This document shows, in pieces, positions 7,149 to 15,583 of a DNA stretch of 64,000 bases. Numbering within the stretch: position 1 is the stretch's first letter; every line of letters starts with the position of its first letter. Position numbers and translations under genes: made by a program. The DNA lies in the NCBI GenBank assembly GCA_018819265.1, contig JAHJQI010000029.1, positions 29,163-93,162 of the forward strand, in the 5' to 3' direction. The notes below the pieces were generated by a model that was not told the DNA's origin, made no database searches, and worked only from the letters and a program-made list of their open reading frames with translations. This DNA comes from Alphaproteobacteria bacterium. Lineage in GTDB: Bacteria; Pseudomonadota; Alphaproteobacteria; Rhizobiales; Hyphomicrobiaceae.

Positions 7149-8030
7149 ATGAATGACAAAAAGGAAGATGCCGAGGAACTGCTCGGTCAGGAAGCTGAAA
7201 AAGTCGATCTCGACCATGAAGTCGAGGGAGACGAAGCCGGCAGAGAACCCGTTCCCGTCGTCATCAAGCACAAGCGTCTGCGCGCCGCCTCCGTCTTCGA
7301 CATCATCCGCCGCGAAGGCGACAAGGAACTGATCCGCACCTTCCATGCACTGTTCTGGTCGGGCATCGCCGCCGGCCTGTCGATCGGCTTTTCCGTCGTC
7401 GCCGAAGGAATTCTCTCGGCCCGGCTTCCCGATGCTCCCTGGAAGCCGCTGGTCGACAACCTCGGCTATTCGGTCGGCTTCCTGATCGTCATCCTCGGTC
7501 GCCAACAGCTCTTCACCGAGAACACGTTGACCGCCGTCCTGCCCGCCATGCAGCGCGGCAAGGCGGTGTGGTGGTTCGTATTGTTGCGGCTGTGGCTGAT
7601 CGTGCTGACGGCGAACGTCATCGGTTGCGCGCTGTTCGCCGCGTTCATTTCGACGAGCGGCGTCCTCGGCGCCGACGTGCATGCAGCCGTCATCCAGCTT
7701 TCCGAACACATGATGCAGAAATCGCCGCACGAGATGTTCCTGGCGGGCATCGTCGCCGGCTGGCTGATCGCGGCGCTGGTTTGGATGCTGCCCTCGTCCG
7801 AAGGCAGCGAATTCATCGTCATTACGCTGATGACCTACCTGATCGCGGCAGGCGATTTCACGCACGTCATCGCCGGATCGGTCGAAGCCTTGTTCCTCGT
7901 CTTCGAAGGCCGCCTTGACCTGGCCTCCGCCGCCTTCTCGTTCTTCGTTCCGACGCTATTGGGCAACGTCACCGGCGGCACCGTCCTCTTCTCCGTCATC
8001 GCCTACGCCCAGGTGCGCGACGAGATTTGA
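7149..8030 (+). CDS. Formate/nitrite transporter (FNT) family channel, YfdC-like
   Basis: An integral inner-membrane protein of the FNT family, pentameric channels for small monovalent anions such as formate, nitrite or hydrosulfide. The 293 residues hold a hydrophilic, acidic N-terminal tail of about 60 residues, then six hydrophobic segments. Family-like features are HALFWSGIAAGLSIGF, the LGRQQLFTENT half-helix loop, and LLGNVTGGTVLFSVIAYAQV near the C-terminus. The long charged N-terminus and RQQLFTENT fit the YfdC subgroup rather than FocA or NirC, so the substrate is unknown. The GGGGGAAG site before the ATG at 7149 supports the start. It is flanked on both sides by paired palindromic repeats. 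Confidence 0.9.
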   Translation: MNDKKEDAEELLGQEAEKVDLDHEVEGDEAGREPVPVVIKHKRLRAASVFDIIRREGDKELIRTFHALFWSGIAAGLSIGFSVVAEGILSARLPDAPWKPLVDNLGYSVGFLIVILGRQQLFTENTLTAVLPAMQRGKAVWWFVLLRLWLIVLTANVIGCALFAAFISTSGVLGADVHAAVIQLSEHMMQKSPHEMFLAGIVAGWLIAALVWMLPSSEGSEFIVITLMTYLIAAGDFTHVIAGSVEALFLVFEGRLDLASAAFSFFVPTLLGNVTGGTVLFSVIAYAQVRDEI

Positions 8031-8097
8031 GCGGAACTGAAGAGGCAGTGTCGTCTTGCATTCAATAGTGACTGCGCCCAAACACCGCCACCACCCG

Positions 8098-8253
8098 GCG
8101 TCATCCCCGCGAAGGCGGGGATCCGTCCAAGTTGCGGGCGAACGCTGACGGACCCATCGGCCGGCACGGACCGATGCAGAAAACTCGACACGTATCTAAA
8201 AAGTTGAAGCAACTCTGCGACGTGCACGGATACCCGCCTTCGCGGGCATTCCG
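8098..8253. repeat. Head-to-head pair of REP-like palindromes, right of FNT gene
   Basis: A forward unit at about 8098-8125 (GTCATCCCCGCG-aa-GGCGGGGATCC) and an inverted unit at about 8229-8253 (GATACCCGCC-tt-CGCGGGCATTCC) repeat the arrangement seen left of the FNT gene. The second unit has a few substitutions. The pair lies between the convergent 3' ends of the FNT gene and smc, where it could act as a bidirectional barrier or mRNA stabiliser. Confidence 0.85.
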
Positions 8254-8292
8254 TCCGAAAAGTAGGCCCGCGCATCGCATCCGCAATCGACC

Positions 8293-11200
8293 CTAACCAG
8301 CCTCGCGGAATCCCTGCGCCGTCTCGAGGTCCACTGACACGAGTTGCGAAATCCCCTTCTCGGCCATGGTGACGCCGAACAGGCGATGCATGCGCGTCAT
8401 GGTCATCGGGTGATGCGTGATCACGAGAAAGCGTGTCGCCGTATCCTCGGCCATGTTCTCCATCAGCGTGCAGAAGCGGTCGATATTGGCATCGTCGAGC
8501 GGCGCGTCGACCTCGTCGAGCACGCAGATCGGCGACGGGTTCGTCAGGAAAACGGCAAAGATCAGTGCGAGCGCCGTCAGCGTCTGCTCGCCGCCCGACA
8601 ACAGCGACAGCGTCGCCGGCTTCTTGCCCGGCGGCTTGGCGATGATCTCGAGCCCGCCTTCCAGCGGGTCTTCCTGCGACTGCACCATTTCGAGGCGCGC
8701 TTCGCCGCCGTTGAACAGCGTCTGGAACAGCCGTTCGAAGTGAAGGTTCACGCTCTCGAAGGCTTCGTTGATGCGCCGCCGGCCTTCGCGGTTGAGCTGG
8801 CCGATCGCCTGGCGCAGTTTGTCGATGGCCTGCTGCACGTCGGCGCGTTCGGTCTCGAGTTCGCTGACCTGCGCCGCCAACCGTTGCAGATCATCGTCGG
8901 CCTGCAGGTTGACGCCACCGAGCCGCTCGCGGTCTGCCCGAAGCCGCAGCAACCGCCGCTCGACATCGTCGAACGCCGGCAGGTCCGCCCCCTCCGGCAC
9001 TTCGGCAATCCTCAGGCACGACATCGGATCGGTATCGAAAACTTCGCGGATGCGCCGTGTATCGTCGTCACGCCGCTGTCGTTGCGCCGATAGCCGCGCT
9101 TCGATCCCGGCCCGTTCTTCGCGTGCCGCCGACACCGCCGCCTGCACCGCCCGCAAAGCCTCAACCGCCTGCTTGGCCGCCGTCTCTGCGTCCTGCAAGG
9201 TGTCAGCAGCCGAGCGGTGCTGGGCTTCCGCTTCGCTGACCGCATCGAGCAGGTTCTGGCGTTGGGCGGCAACCTTTTCCGGCAAATCGACGAGTTCGTC
9301 GAGCTGCGCCCGCGCAGCGCCGATCCGCTCCCGTAACGCCGCGAGTTGCCGCTCCGCCGCCGCCGCCCGCTCCTGCCAGCGCTTGACGTCGTCGCGCAGC
9401 GCCCCGATGCGCCGCTGCCGGTCCTGCCGCTTGGCGTGCAGCGCGTTGAGCGTCGCGCGTTTTTCGGCGACTTCCGAACGCAACTGCTGCGCCGAGCCCT
9501 GGGCTTCGTCCCGCACAGCCGCCAACTCCTGAAGCCGCGCCTCGGGAAATGCCGCTAACGCCGCCTCGGCGTCGCTGAATTGGCGAAGCTGTTCGTCGCG
9601 CTCGGAAACGAGCCGCTGCCGCGCACCGGCAATGGCCGCAAGCTTCGTCTCCGTCTCGGCGATGCGCCGTTGCACGCCATCGAGCTTGGCCCGCACACTA
9701 CCGAGTTCGCTCTGCGTGTCCCGCCATTGCGAGCGCAGCTTGCGCTCGGATTCCTGCGCGGCGGCAAGAGCCTTGGCCGCGGCATCGAGTTCATCGCTGC
9801 GTGCCTCGATGACGTCGGCGATCTCCGCTTCTTCCTGTTCGAGCGCCAGCAGCCGGTTGCGCTGTTCGAGCCGCATGGCAGCCGCCGACATGCCTTCGGA
9901 GGCCGCCACGAATCCGTCCCAGCGCCACAGATCGCCCTCCCGGCTGACGAGACGCTGGCCGGGAGCCAGCACGTTCTGCAACCGCCGCCCTTCGGCGCGC
10001 GTGACGATGCCGATCTGGCGCAACCGCCGCGCCAGTTCGGCCGGCGCCTTTACGAATTTCGAAAGCGGCTCGACGCCCGCTGGCAACGCCGCGTCGTCGC
10101 CGCCTCCCGTAACGAGGCGCCAGTGCAGCGCCGCGGCTTCGTCGGCCGGAGCATCGAGATCGTCGCCGAGCGCGGCGCCGAGCGCGGTTTCATATCCGGG
10201 CGTCACCTTGATCGCATCGATCAGGGCTGGGAACGCATCCGACTGCGCCGGCCCAAGGAGCCGCAACAGCGTCTCCCGTTCGGTACTGAGCGCGTTGCTT
10301 TTCAACTTGATCTGCTGGGCACGTTCACGGGCGATTTCCAGCGCCCCCGCACGTGCGCGAACCGCTTCTTCCACACCGGCGCTCGAAGCTTCCAGCGTGC
10401 CGAGGCGATGTTCGAGTTCTCCGCAACTGGCTTCGTACCCGGCCTTTAGCGATGTCAGTTCCGAACTCCCGGCAATGCCGCGAGCCTGTTCGTCGAGTTG
10501 GCCGAGCTGTATCTCCAGTCGCCGGGACGAAGCCCTGCGCTCTTCCAGGTTGCAAACCAGCCCCGCCCGCCGCGCCGTCTCGTTGGCGAGGCCCCCGGTT
10601 GCCTCCGACAGTTCCGCTTCCCGCACGGCGAGTGCGGCCTCGGCTGTCTGAAATTCTTCCCGTGCGTTTTGCTCTGATATTCCGAACCCGGCTTCTTCTT
10701 CGAGGAGACCGGCGATTTCGCCATCGAGGCGCGTGAGCGTCTCCGCTGATTCCCCGCACATCCCTTCTTCGCGTTCGATGTCGCGCTGGTAGCTCGCAAC
10801 CCGCGCGCTGAGCTCTTCGGCCCGTTGCGCCTGGCGTTCGGCTTCCCGCTCGAAGGCTTCCACTTCATGGCGCACGCGCCCGGCAGCCGCCGCCTTTTCC
10901 GCGACGATTGCCCGCAGCGGCGGCAGCCCTTCGCCAGCCTGCTCTTCGCTGCGCAACGCTTGCGCTTCCGCCGTTACCGCCGAGCCGAGCCGCTCCAGGA
11001 CGGCTGCCAGCAGCGCCTCTTCCCGTTCCACCGCCGCCTGTGCGGACAGCCACGCGAGATGAAGCGCCAGCGCCTCGACCTTGGTGATCTGGCCCGAAAT
11101 CTCGCGGTAGCGCCGCGCCTGGCGCGCCTGACGTTTCAACACCTCGATCTGCGCGTTGAGACCGCCGACGACATCGTCGAGCCGCGCCAGATTGGCCTCC

Positions 11201-11760
11201 GCAGCCTTGAGGCGAAGCTCCGCCTCGTGCCGGCGCGAATGCAGCCCGGCGACGCCGGCCGCATCTTCGAGAACGCGACGCCGCGCTTCCGGCTTGGCGT
11301 TGATGATTTCGGCGATCTGCCCCTGCCGCACGAGCGCCGGCGAACGAGCCCCCGTTGCCGCGTCTTCGAACAGGATCTTGACGTCGCGCGCGCGCGCTTC
11401 CCGCCCGTTGATGCGGTAGGCCGAACCCGCTTCCCGCTCGATGCGCCGGCTGATCTCGATCTGCTCGACGTCGTTGAATTCGGCCGGCGCCAGCCGCTCG
11501 GCGTTATCGATGAAGAGGGTGACTTCGGCGGTGTTTCGCGCCGGGCGCGTTGACGTCCCGGCAAAAATCACGTCGTCCATCGCCGATGCTCGCATCGACT
11601 TGTACGAACTCTCGCCCATCACCCAGCGCAACGCTTCGAGAAGGTTGGACTTGCCGCAGCCATTGGGACCGACGACGCCGGTCAGCCCGCGCGAGATCAC
11701 AAGCTCGGTAGGTTCGACGAATGACTTGAAACCGACAAGCCGCAGACGGCTCAGATGCAT
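8293..11760 (-). CDS. smc: Chromosome partition protein SMC
   Basis: The SMC ATPase that compacts and segregates the chromosome with ScpA and ScpB. Walker A is at residues 31-38 (GPNGCGKS). The middle region at about 515-625 looks like the hinge, flanked by long Glu/Arg/Ala-rich coiled coils. The C-terminal head has the ABC signature LSGGEQ at 1054-1059 and Walker B ICVLDEVDAPLDD with Asp1082/Glu1083. At 1,155 residues it has the normal length. GGAG sits about nine bases upstream of the ATG. Three tandem palindromic repeats separate it from the dsbA-like gene upstream on the same strand, which may set the level of read-through. No scp genes lie in the window. Confidence 0.97.
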   Translation of the reverse strand: MHLSRLRLVGFKSFVEPTELVISRGLTGVVGPNGCGKSNLLEALRWVMGESSYKSMRASAMDDVIFAGTSTRPARNTAEVTLFIDNAERLAPAEFNDVEQIEISRRIEREAGSAYRINGREARARDVKILFEDAATGARSPALVRQGQIAEIINAKPEARRRVLEDAAGVAGLHSRRHEAELRLKAAEANLARLDDVVGGLNAQIEVLKRQARQARRYREISGQITKVEALALHLAWLSAQAAVEREEALLAAVLERLGSAVTAEAQALRSEEQAGEGLPPLRAIVAEKAAAAGRVRHEVEAFEREAERQAQRAEELSARVASYQRDIEREEGMCGESAETLTRLDGEIAGLLEEEAGFGISEQNAREEFQTAEAALAVREAELSEATGGLANETARRAGLVCNLEERRASSRRLEIQLGQLDEQARGIAGSSELTSLKAGYEASCGELEHRLGTLEASSAGVEEAVRARAGALEIARERAQQIKLKSNALSTERETLLRLLGPAQSDAFPALIDAIKVTPGYETALGAALGDDLDAPADEAAALHWRLVTGGGDDAALPAGVEPLSKFVKAPAELARRLRQIGIVTRAEGRRLQNVLAPGQRLVSREGDLWRWDGFVAASEGMSAAAMRLEQRNRLLALEQEEAEIADVIEARSDELDAAAKALAAAQESERKLRSQWRDTQSELGSVRAKLDGVQRRIAETETKLAAIAGARQRLVSERDEQLRQFSDAEAALAAFPEARLQELAAVRDEAQGSAQQLRSEVAEKRATLNALHAKRQDRQRRIGALRDDVKRWQERAAAAERQLAALRERIGAARAQLDELVDLPEKVAAQRQNLLDAVSEAEAQHRSAADTLQDAETAAKQAVEALRAVQAAVSAAREERAGIEARLSAQRQRRDDDTRRIREVFDTDPMSCLRIAEVPEGADLPAFDDVERRLLRLRADRERLGGVNLQADDDLQRLAAQVSELETERADVQQAIDKLRQAIGQLNREGRRRINEAFESVNLHFERLFQTLFNGGEARLEMVQSQEDPLEGGLEIIAKPPGKKPATLSLLSGGEQTLTALALIFAVFLTNPSPICVLDEVDAPLDDANIDRFCTLMENMAEDTATRFLVITHHPMTMTRMHRLFGVTMAEKGISQLVSVDLETAQGFREAG

Positions 11761-11816
11761 GTTGGCGTCTCCGGCCCGACGATGACGCTGGCCCCAGGGA
11801 TCGTTTCACGAACGCT

Positions 11817-11912
11817 CAACACCGGCTTGCCGGGTGTTGACCAAACATAACGAACACCGGCTTGCCGGGTGTTGACCAGACAGCACGCTCAACACCGGCT
11901 TGCCGGGTGTTG
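11817..11912. repeat. Three tandem 23-nt CAACA/TGTTG palindromes between dsbA-like gene and smc
   Basis: Three near-identical units lie at 11817-11839, 11852-11874 and 11890-11912. Each has outer arms (C/G)AACACC and GGTGTTG around GGCTTGCCG, followed by ACCA(A/G)ACA-type spacers. Only the first base of the middle unit departs from the consensus. The outer stem is 6-7 bp and GG/CC can pair further in. The units are intergenic, but they share length (23 nt), ends and core with the array inside glyQ. Confidence 0.9.
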
Positions 11913-11927
11913 ACCAAACAGCACTAA

Positions 11928-12755
11928 TCAGTTCGCTACCGCCATCGAGGTCCCGGCGGTCCCGGCGGTCCCGGCGGTCCCGGCGGCAAGTTCCGCATCG
12001 ACGAGCGCCTTGAGGTCACCGTAGTCGAGAACCTTCTTCACCAGCGTGTTCTGGATATAGAAGTTCGGCGTTCCGATAATCCCAAGCTTGCGACCGCGAT
12101 CCTTCACCCACTTCAGACCCGCGATTAAGTCCTGATTCTTGAGGCAGGCGTCAAATTCCGCACGGGATAACCCACTTTCGGCAGCCACTGCGTGGATCTT
12201 GTCGATCCGCACCTCCTGGCTCACCCAATTCGCCTGCCGGTCGAGGAACTTGCCGTAGAGCGCGAAATATTGCGAAGCAGGCGCACAGCGCAGCGCAATC
12301 GTGGCGTTGCCCGACGAGCGCCCGATCGGAAACTCTCGGACGATGAATCGGACCTTGCCGGTATCGATATAATCGCGCTTGAAGGCCGGAAAAACCGTTG
12401 CCTGAAAGCGCCGGCAGTAGGGGCACGTCAGGGACGCATATTTGATGACCGTCACCGGGGCGTCCGCGCGTCCAACAGACCTCTCCGGCAGCGGGCCGGT
12501 CTTGAGCACGTCGCCAAGCGTCGGATTGACCATCACTTCACGGCGCCCGTAGTCCGTCGGCGTGCCGTCGTGGAACGGGTTGAACGGCTGCGCCTTGGGC
12601 TCGCCCCCCGCACCGTAGGCGCCGCCCGGGGCTGCTGAGATGTCGGCGGTCAGTGTGTTGGTGGTCAATAGCTGATCGCCCGAGCAGGCGGCCAGCAACG
12701 CCGCCGCGGCAATCGCAGCGCTGATCCGCGCCAACCGGCCGGCCCCTGTTCTCAC
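11928..12755 (-). CDS. DsbA-family thioredoxin-fold lipoprotein
   Basis: A probable thiol oxidoreductase of the cell envelope. The signal is of lipoprotein type with the lipobox LLAAC at Cys24. The thioredoxin-fold motif is CPYC at 111-114, and the expected cis-proline loop is GTPNFYI. The 275-residue protein has about 75 linker residues before the fold. The GTG at 12755 is preceded by GGGGAG at seven bases. Gene order DUF721-dsbA-dsbA-smc on one strand suggests one transcript, with 24 bases between the two dsbA-like genes. The C-terminus ends in a low-complexity AGT-AGT-AGT run made by a 9-bp tandem repeat. Its partner reductase or oxidase is not evident here; both oxidase and reductase roles are possible. 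Confidence 0.88.
   Translation of the reverse strand: MRTGAGRLARISAAIAAAALLAACSGDQLLTTNTLTADISAAPGGAYGAGGEPKAQPFNPFHDGTPTDYGRREVMVNPTLGDVLKTGPLPERSVGRADAPVTVIKYASLTCPYCRRFQATVFPAFKRDYIDTGKVRFIVREFPIGRSSGNATIALRCAPASQYFALYGKFLDRQANWVSQEVRIDKIHAVAAESGLSRAEFDACLKNQDLIAGLKWVKDRGRKLGIIGTPNFYIQNTLVKKVLDYGDLKALVDAELAAGTAGTAGTAGTSMAVAN
11951..11986. repeat. 9-bp microsatellite in 3' end of lipoprotein DsbA gene
   Basis: Four perfect copies of TCCCGGCGG stand in tandem. On the coding (minus) strand they add Ala-Gly-Thr triplets to the C-terminus of the protein. As the unit is a multiple of three, slippage would change protein length without shifting the frame. Confidence 0.9.
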
Positions 12756-12779
12756 GAGTTCTCCCCTCTCGCCGGTGAC

Positions 12780-13454
12780 TCAGCCTTCAGCCAGCAGCGG
12801 GTCGATGGCCTTCGAAAGCGCTTCGAGCGTCGGCCCACCGTCAAGTTTCTCGCCATTGATGAAGAATGTCGGCGTTGACGTTACACCGAACTCTTCGGAA
12901 GCTTTCTTGCGCTGAGCAAGAATCTTGTCGAGCAGCGGCTGATCCTTCAGGCACGTCTCGAACGATTCCTTCGTGAAGCCTGCCTGCTTGGCAATTTCGA
13001 ACAGCGCCGGCACCGGTTTGTCGCGCACGAAGGCCCAATCCTCCATCTTCGAGAACAGCACCGAGATCATCGGCAGCGTCTTGCCCTCGCCTGAGCAGCG
13101 CGCCAGCATCGACGCGGCGGCGGCCAGGTTGTCGAGCGGGAATTCGCGGAAGATGAAGCGCACCTTGCCGCTGTCGATGTACTTCTCTTTGATCTGAGGA
13201 TAGATGTCGTTATGGAACCGGGCGCAGTGCGGACACGTCATCGAGGCGTACTCGACCACCGTCACCTTGGCATCCGCCGGGCCGATGGCGAGTTCCGGCA
13301 ACCCGGTATCGGCCATCAGCTTCGCCTGCTCGACGGCCACCGCCGGCTGCGCGGCGAGGCCGAGCCCCAGCCCTGCGGCTGCTGCCGCCGCCGCCGTTAC
13401 CGCAAGGACATGACGGCGGGTGAGGGATGTTTGGAATTCAGGCTGTTTGGACAT
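12780..13454 (-). CDS. DsbA-family protein with Tat signal
   Basis: A second periplasmic thiol oxidoreductase, 224 residues from the ATG at 13454. The N-terminus carries a twin-arginine motif, TRRHV with Arg13-Arg14, and a long Ala/Gly hydrophobic core ending near AVA (residue 40), which suggests export by the Tat pathway in folded form. The redox motif is CPHC at 74-77 in YASMTCPHCARF, and TSTPTFFINGEKLDGG holds the cis-proline loop. An upstream in-frame extension to 13505 is unlikely because it would place residues before the signal. An AGGAG lies 13 bases upstream of the chosen ATG. It precedes the lipoprotein paralogue by 24 bases. Confidence 0.9.
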   Translation of the reverse strand: MSKQPEFQTSLTRRHVLAVTAAAAAAAGLGLGLAAQPAVAVEQAKLMADTGLPELAIGPADAKVTVVEYASMTCPHCARFHNDIYPQIKEKYIDSGKVRFIFREFPLDNLAAAASMLARCSGEGKTLPMISVLFSKMEDWAFVRDKPVPALFEIAKQAGFTKESFETCLKDQPLLDKILAQRKKASEEFGVTSTPTFFINGEKLDGGPTLEALSKAIDPLLAEG

Positions 13455-13687
13455 CGGCAAGAGCGGCTCCTGATGGCAAGTTGCGCGCGGGTTCGCTGTC
13501 CTCAACCGGTCAGCCGAACGAGATTATTGGTTCGATTAAGTCAATTCCGGCGTGAATGGCAACTGAACGCTTTGTAAGACTGCGAAATATTGCGAAATGT
13601 CGCAGTAAACCGCTCCCGGAACGGCACCACAGAACGACCCCGGGGAGTTCCCGGCTCGGGCACAGAAGCAAGTCTCAGAGCAGTATG

Positions 13688-14332
13688 CTAGGTTCGAAGA
13701 ATCCCGGCTTGCAGGCGCTGCAATGACTGGCGCAATTTCTCATCCGTCACGCCCGCCATGAGATCGCCGGGTATCGCGGACCGTTCAGCGCTCGACGTTC
13801 CAGAAGTAGCGCTCGCGGGCCTGCCCGCGCCTTGCGGCCACCCCGCCGCGCGTGTCCCGGCGTCGAGCGGCATCTGCAAGATCTTCAACCCGGAAACTGC
13901 CCGGTACCCGAAATAGCTGTTGATTCGCTCCACGATCTGGCCGGCGCCGTATTCGACGTCGAGCGCGCGCGCCGGTTCCACCCGTAAAATCAGCGTCGCC
14001 CCCGGACGGCCCTCGCAGCCCGCGTCGACATCGCCGGACACGGAAACCATGCGCGGCCACTTCAGTTTTTCGGGTCTCGTGAACACGGCCAGGTCGGCGC
14101 CCGCGATCGCCGCCCAGTCGGTCAATAGCGCCACCGTCGAAAATCCGTATTTCTCGAAGGCCTTCTGCGCCAGCTTCGGCACGAAGCTTCCAACCGACTT
14201 GCCGACGTTGATCTTTTTCGCCCCGACCGCCAGATGCCGGCGCAGAATCGCTTCGCGCGGACCCTTCGGGCGCAGCGAACCGCGCAAACCGGACAGGCTG
14301 GACCGTGTCGGAGATGAGAGCGGGCGCGTCAT
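13688..14332 (-). CDS. DUF721 (DciA-like) domain protein
   Basis: A 214-residue protein of the DUF721 family. Some members of this family (DciA) load or assist the replicative helicase DnaB in bacteria lacking DnaC. Visible features are AVGAKKINVGKSVGSFVPKLAQKAFEKYGF, LLTDWAAIAGADLAVFTRPEKLKWPR and LILRVEPARALDVEYGAGQIVERINSYFGYRAVSGLKIL, a typical KH-like core. The start at 14332 was chosen because it begins before the conserved part and the frame to 14473 would overlap the mutY start region. It is divergent from mutY, as is usual in Rhizobiales, and heads the DsbA-SMC gene row. Confidence 0.85.
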   Translation of the reverse strand: MTRPLSSPTRSSLSGLRGSLRPKGPREAILRRHLAVGAKKINVGKSVGSFVPKLAQKAFEKYGFSTVALLTDWAAIAGADLAVFTRPEKLKWPRMVSVSGDVDAGCEGRPGATLILRVEPARALDVEYGAGQIVERINSYFGYRAVSGLKILQMPLDAGTRAAGWPQGAGRPASATSGTSSAERSAIPGDLMAGVTDEKLRQSLQRLQAGILRT

Positions 14333-14457
14333 CGCGAGAACCTGGATCGACAGAGCAAAATGAACCTGCGGCGTGATCGTTTCCACAGCTGAGGCCGTAG
14401 GGTTAACATTTGCGGACTGATTCGCGCCCGGCGCCACGAGGCCGGCATGAGGGCACC

Positions 14458-15570
14458 ATGAGCACCGTTGCACAAAAACAACTCCCGCTCCGGCCAGCCG
14501 GGCCCGCGACCGTCGAGCGCCTGTTGAGATGGTACGACACTGAACGCCGCGATCTGCCCTGGCGCACCGCCGAAGGCGACCGTCCCGACGCTTACCGCAT
14601 ATGGCTCAGCGAAATCATGTTGCAGCAGACGACGGTGAAAGCGGTGACGCCGTACTTCCACGCCTTCCTGCGGCGTTGGCCGACCGTGAAGAAACTCGCA
14701 AGCGCCGATCTCGACGAAGTCCTGGCGGCCTGGGCCGGACTTGGCTACTACACCCGCGCCCGCAACCTGCACAAATGCGCGGCGACGATCGCCGCCGATT
14801 ATAACGGCCGCTTCCCGCGCACCGAAAAGGAACTGCTCAAGCTCCCAGGCATCGGCCCTTATACCGCCGCCGCTATTGCAGCGATCGCGTTTGGAGCAAG
14901 AACCGCACCCGTCGACGGCAACATCGAGCGCGTCGTCTGCCGGCTGTTCGCGTTGCAGCTACCGCTGCCGGCGGCCAAGCCGGAGGTCAAGCGCTTCGCC
15001 GAAACGCTGGTTCCCGCCAGCCGCCCCGGTGATTTCGCACAGGCGCTGATGGATCTCGGCGCGACGGTGTGCACGCCGAAACGCCCGTCCTGCCTGACCT
15101 GCCCGTTGCAGCCGGATTGCCACGCCAGCGCCAAGGGCATTGCCGCCGAACTCCCTCGCAGAGCCCCCAAGGCCGAACGTCCGAACCGCTACGGCCACGC
15201 TTTCGTTGCGTTGCGCGAAGATGGTCAGGTGCTGTTGCGCCGCCGACCGGACGCCGGACTCCTCGGCGGCATGCTGGAAGTCCCCTCCACGGACTGGAAA
15301 CCTGCCATGCTCGCAGTGGGCACGGCCCGACGCACAGCGCCGCTTGATGCCGAGTGGTGGCCGGTGCCGGGCAGCGTCATTCACACCTTCACGCATTTCC
15401 GACTGGAGCTGTGTGTTTATCTTGCCGTCGTTCCGCTTGAAGCCAGCCCGAATTTATGGGCCGAGCCGGATCGCTGCCGCTGGATTCCCCGGCGCAAACT
15501 CGATGCCGAAGCCGTCCCCAGCCTCATGCGCAAGGTCATCGCGCATGCGCTGAAGTGGAAGGACGCTTGA
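14458..15570 (+). CDS. mutY: A/G-specific adenine DNA glycosylase
   Basis: Removes adenine mispaired with 8-oxoguanine in base excision repair. The 370-residue protein shows the catalytic Glu52 in LSEIMLQQTTV, the helix-hairpin-helix LPGIGPYTAAAI, the catalytic Asp153 in VDGNIERV, and the [4Fe-4S] ligands Cys205, Cys212, Cys215 and Cys221 with the C-x6-C-x2-C-x5-C spacing. The C-terminal third, with GHAFVALREDGQVLLRRRP and HTFTHFRLEL, is the Nudix-like 8-oxoG recognition domain. GAGGG lies just upstream of the ATG at 14458. It is divergent from the DUF721 gene with about 125 bases between the starts. Confidence 0.97.
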   Translation: MSTVAQKQLPLRPAGPATVERLLRWYDTERRDLPWRTAEGDRPDAYRIWLSEIMLQQTTVKAVTPYFHAFLRRWPTVKKLASADLDEVLAAWAGLGYYTRARNLHKCAATIAADYNGRFPRTEKELLKLPGIGPYTAAAIAAIAFGARTAPVDGNIERVVCRLFALQLPLPAAKPEVKRFAETLVPASRPGDFAQALMDLGATVCTPKRPSCLTCPLQPDCHASAKGIAAELPRRAPKAERPNRYGHAFVALREDGQVLLRRRPDAGLLGGMLEVPSTDWKPAMLAVGTARRTAPLDAEWWPVPGSVIHTFTHFRLELCVYLAVVPLEASPNLWAEPDRCRWIPRRKLDAEAVPSLMRKVIAHALKWKDA

Positions 15571-15583
15571 CCGGCGTTCCGAA

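Noticed and set aside
6690..7865. Open frame of 391 codons on the minus strand
   Set aside because: It spans a REP pair (HPRAGGD-type peptide) and the antisense of the FNT gene; no start signal.
9632..10651. Open frame of 339 codons on the plus strand, Ser/Arg-rich
   Set aside because: Antisense shadow of the SMC coiled coil; Ser/Arg bias is what the reverse frame of such DNA gives.
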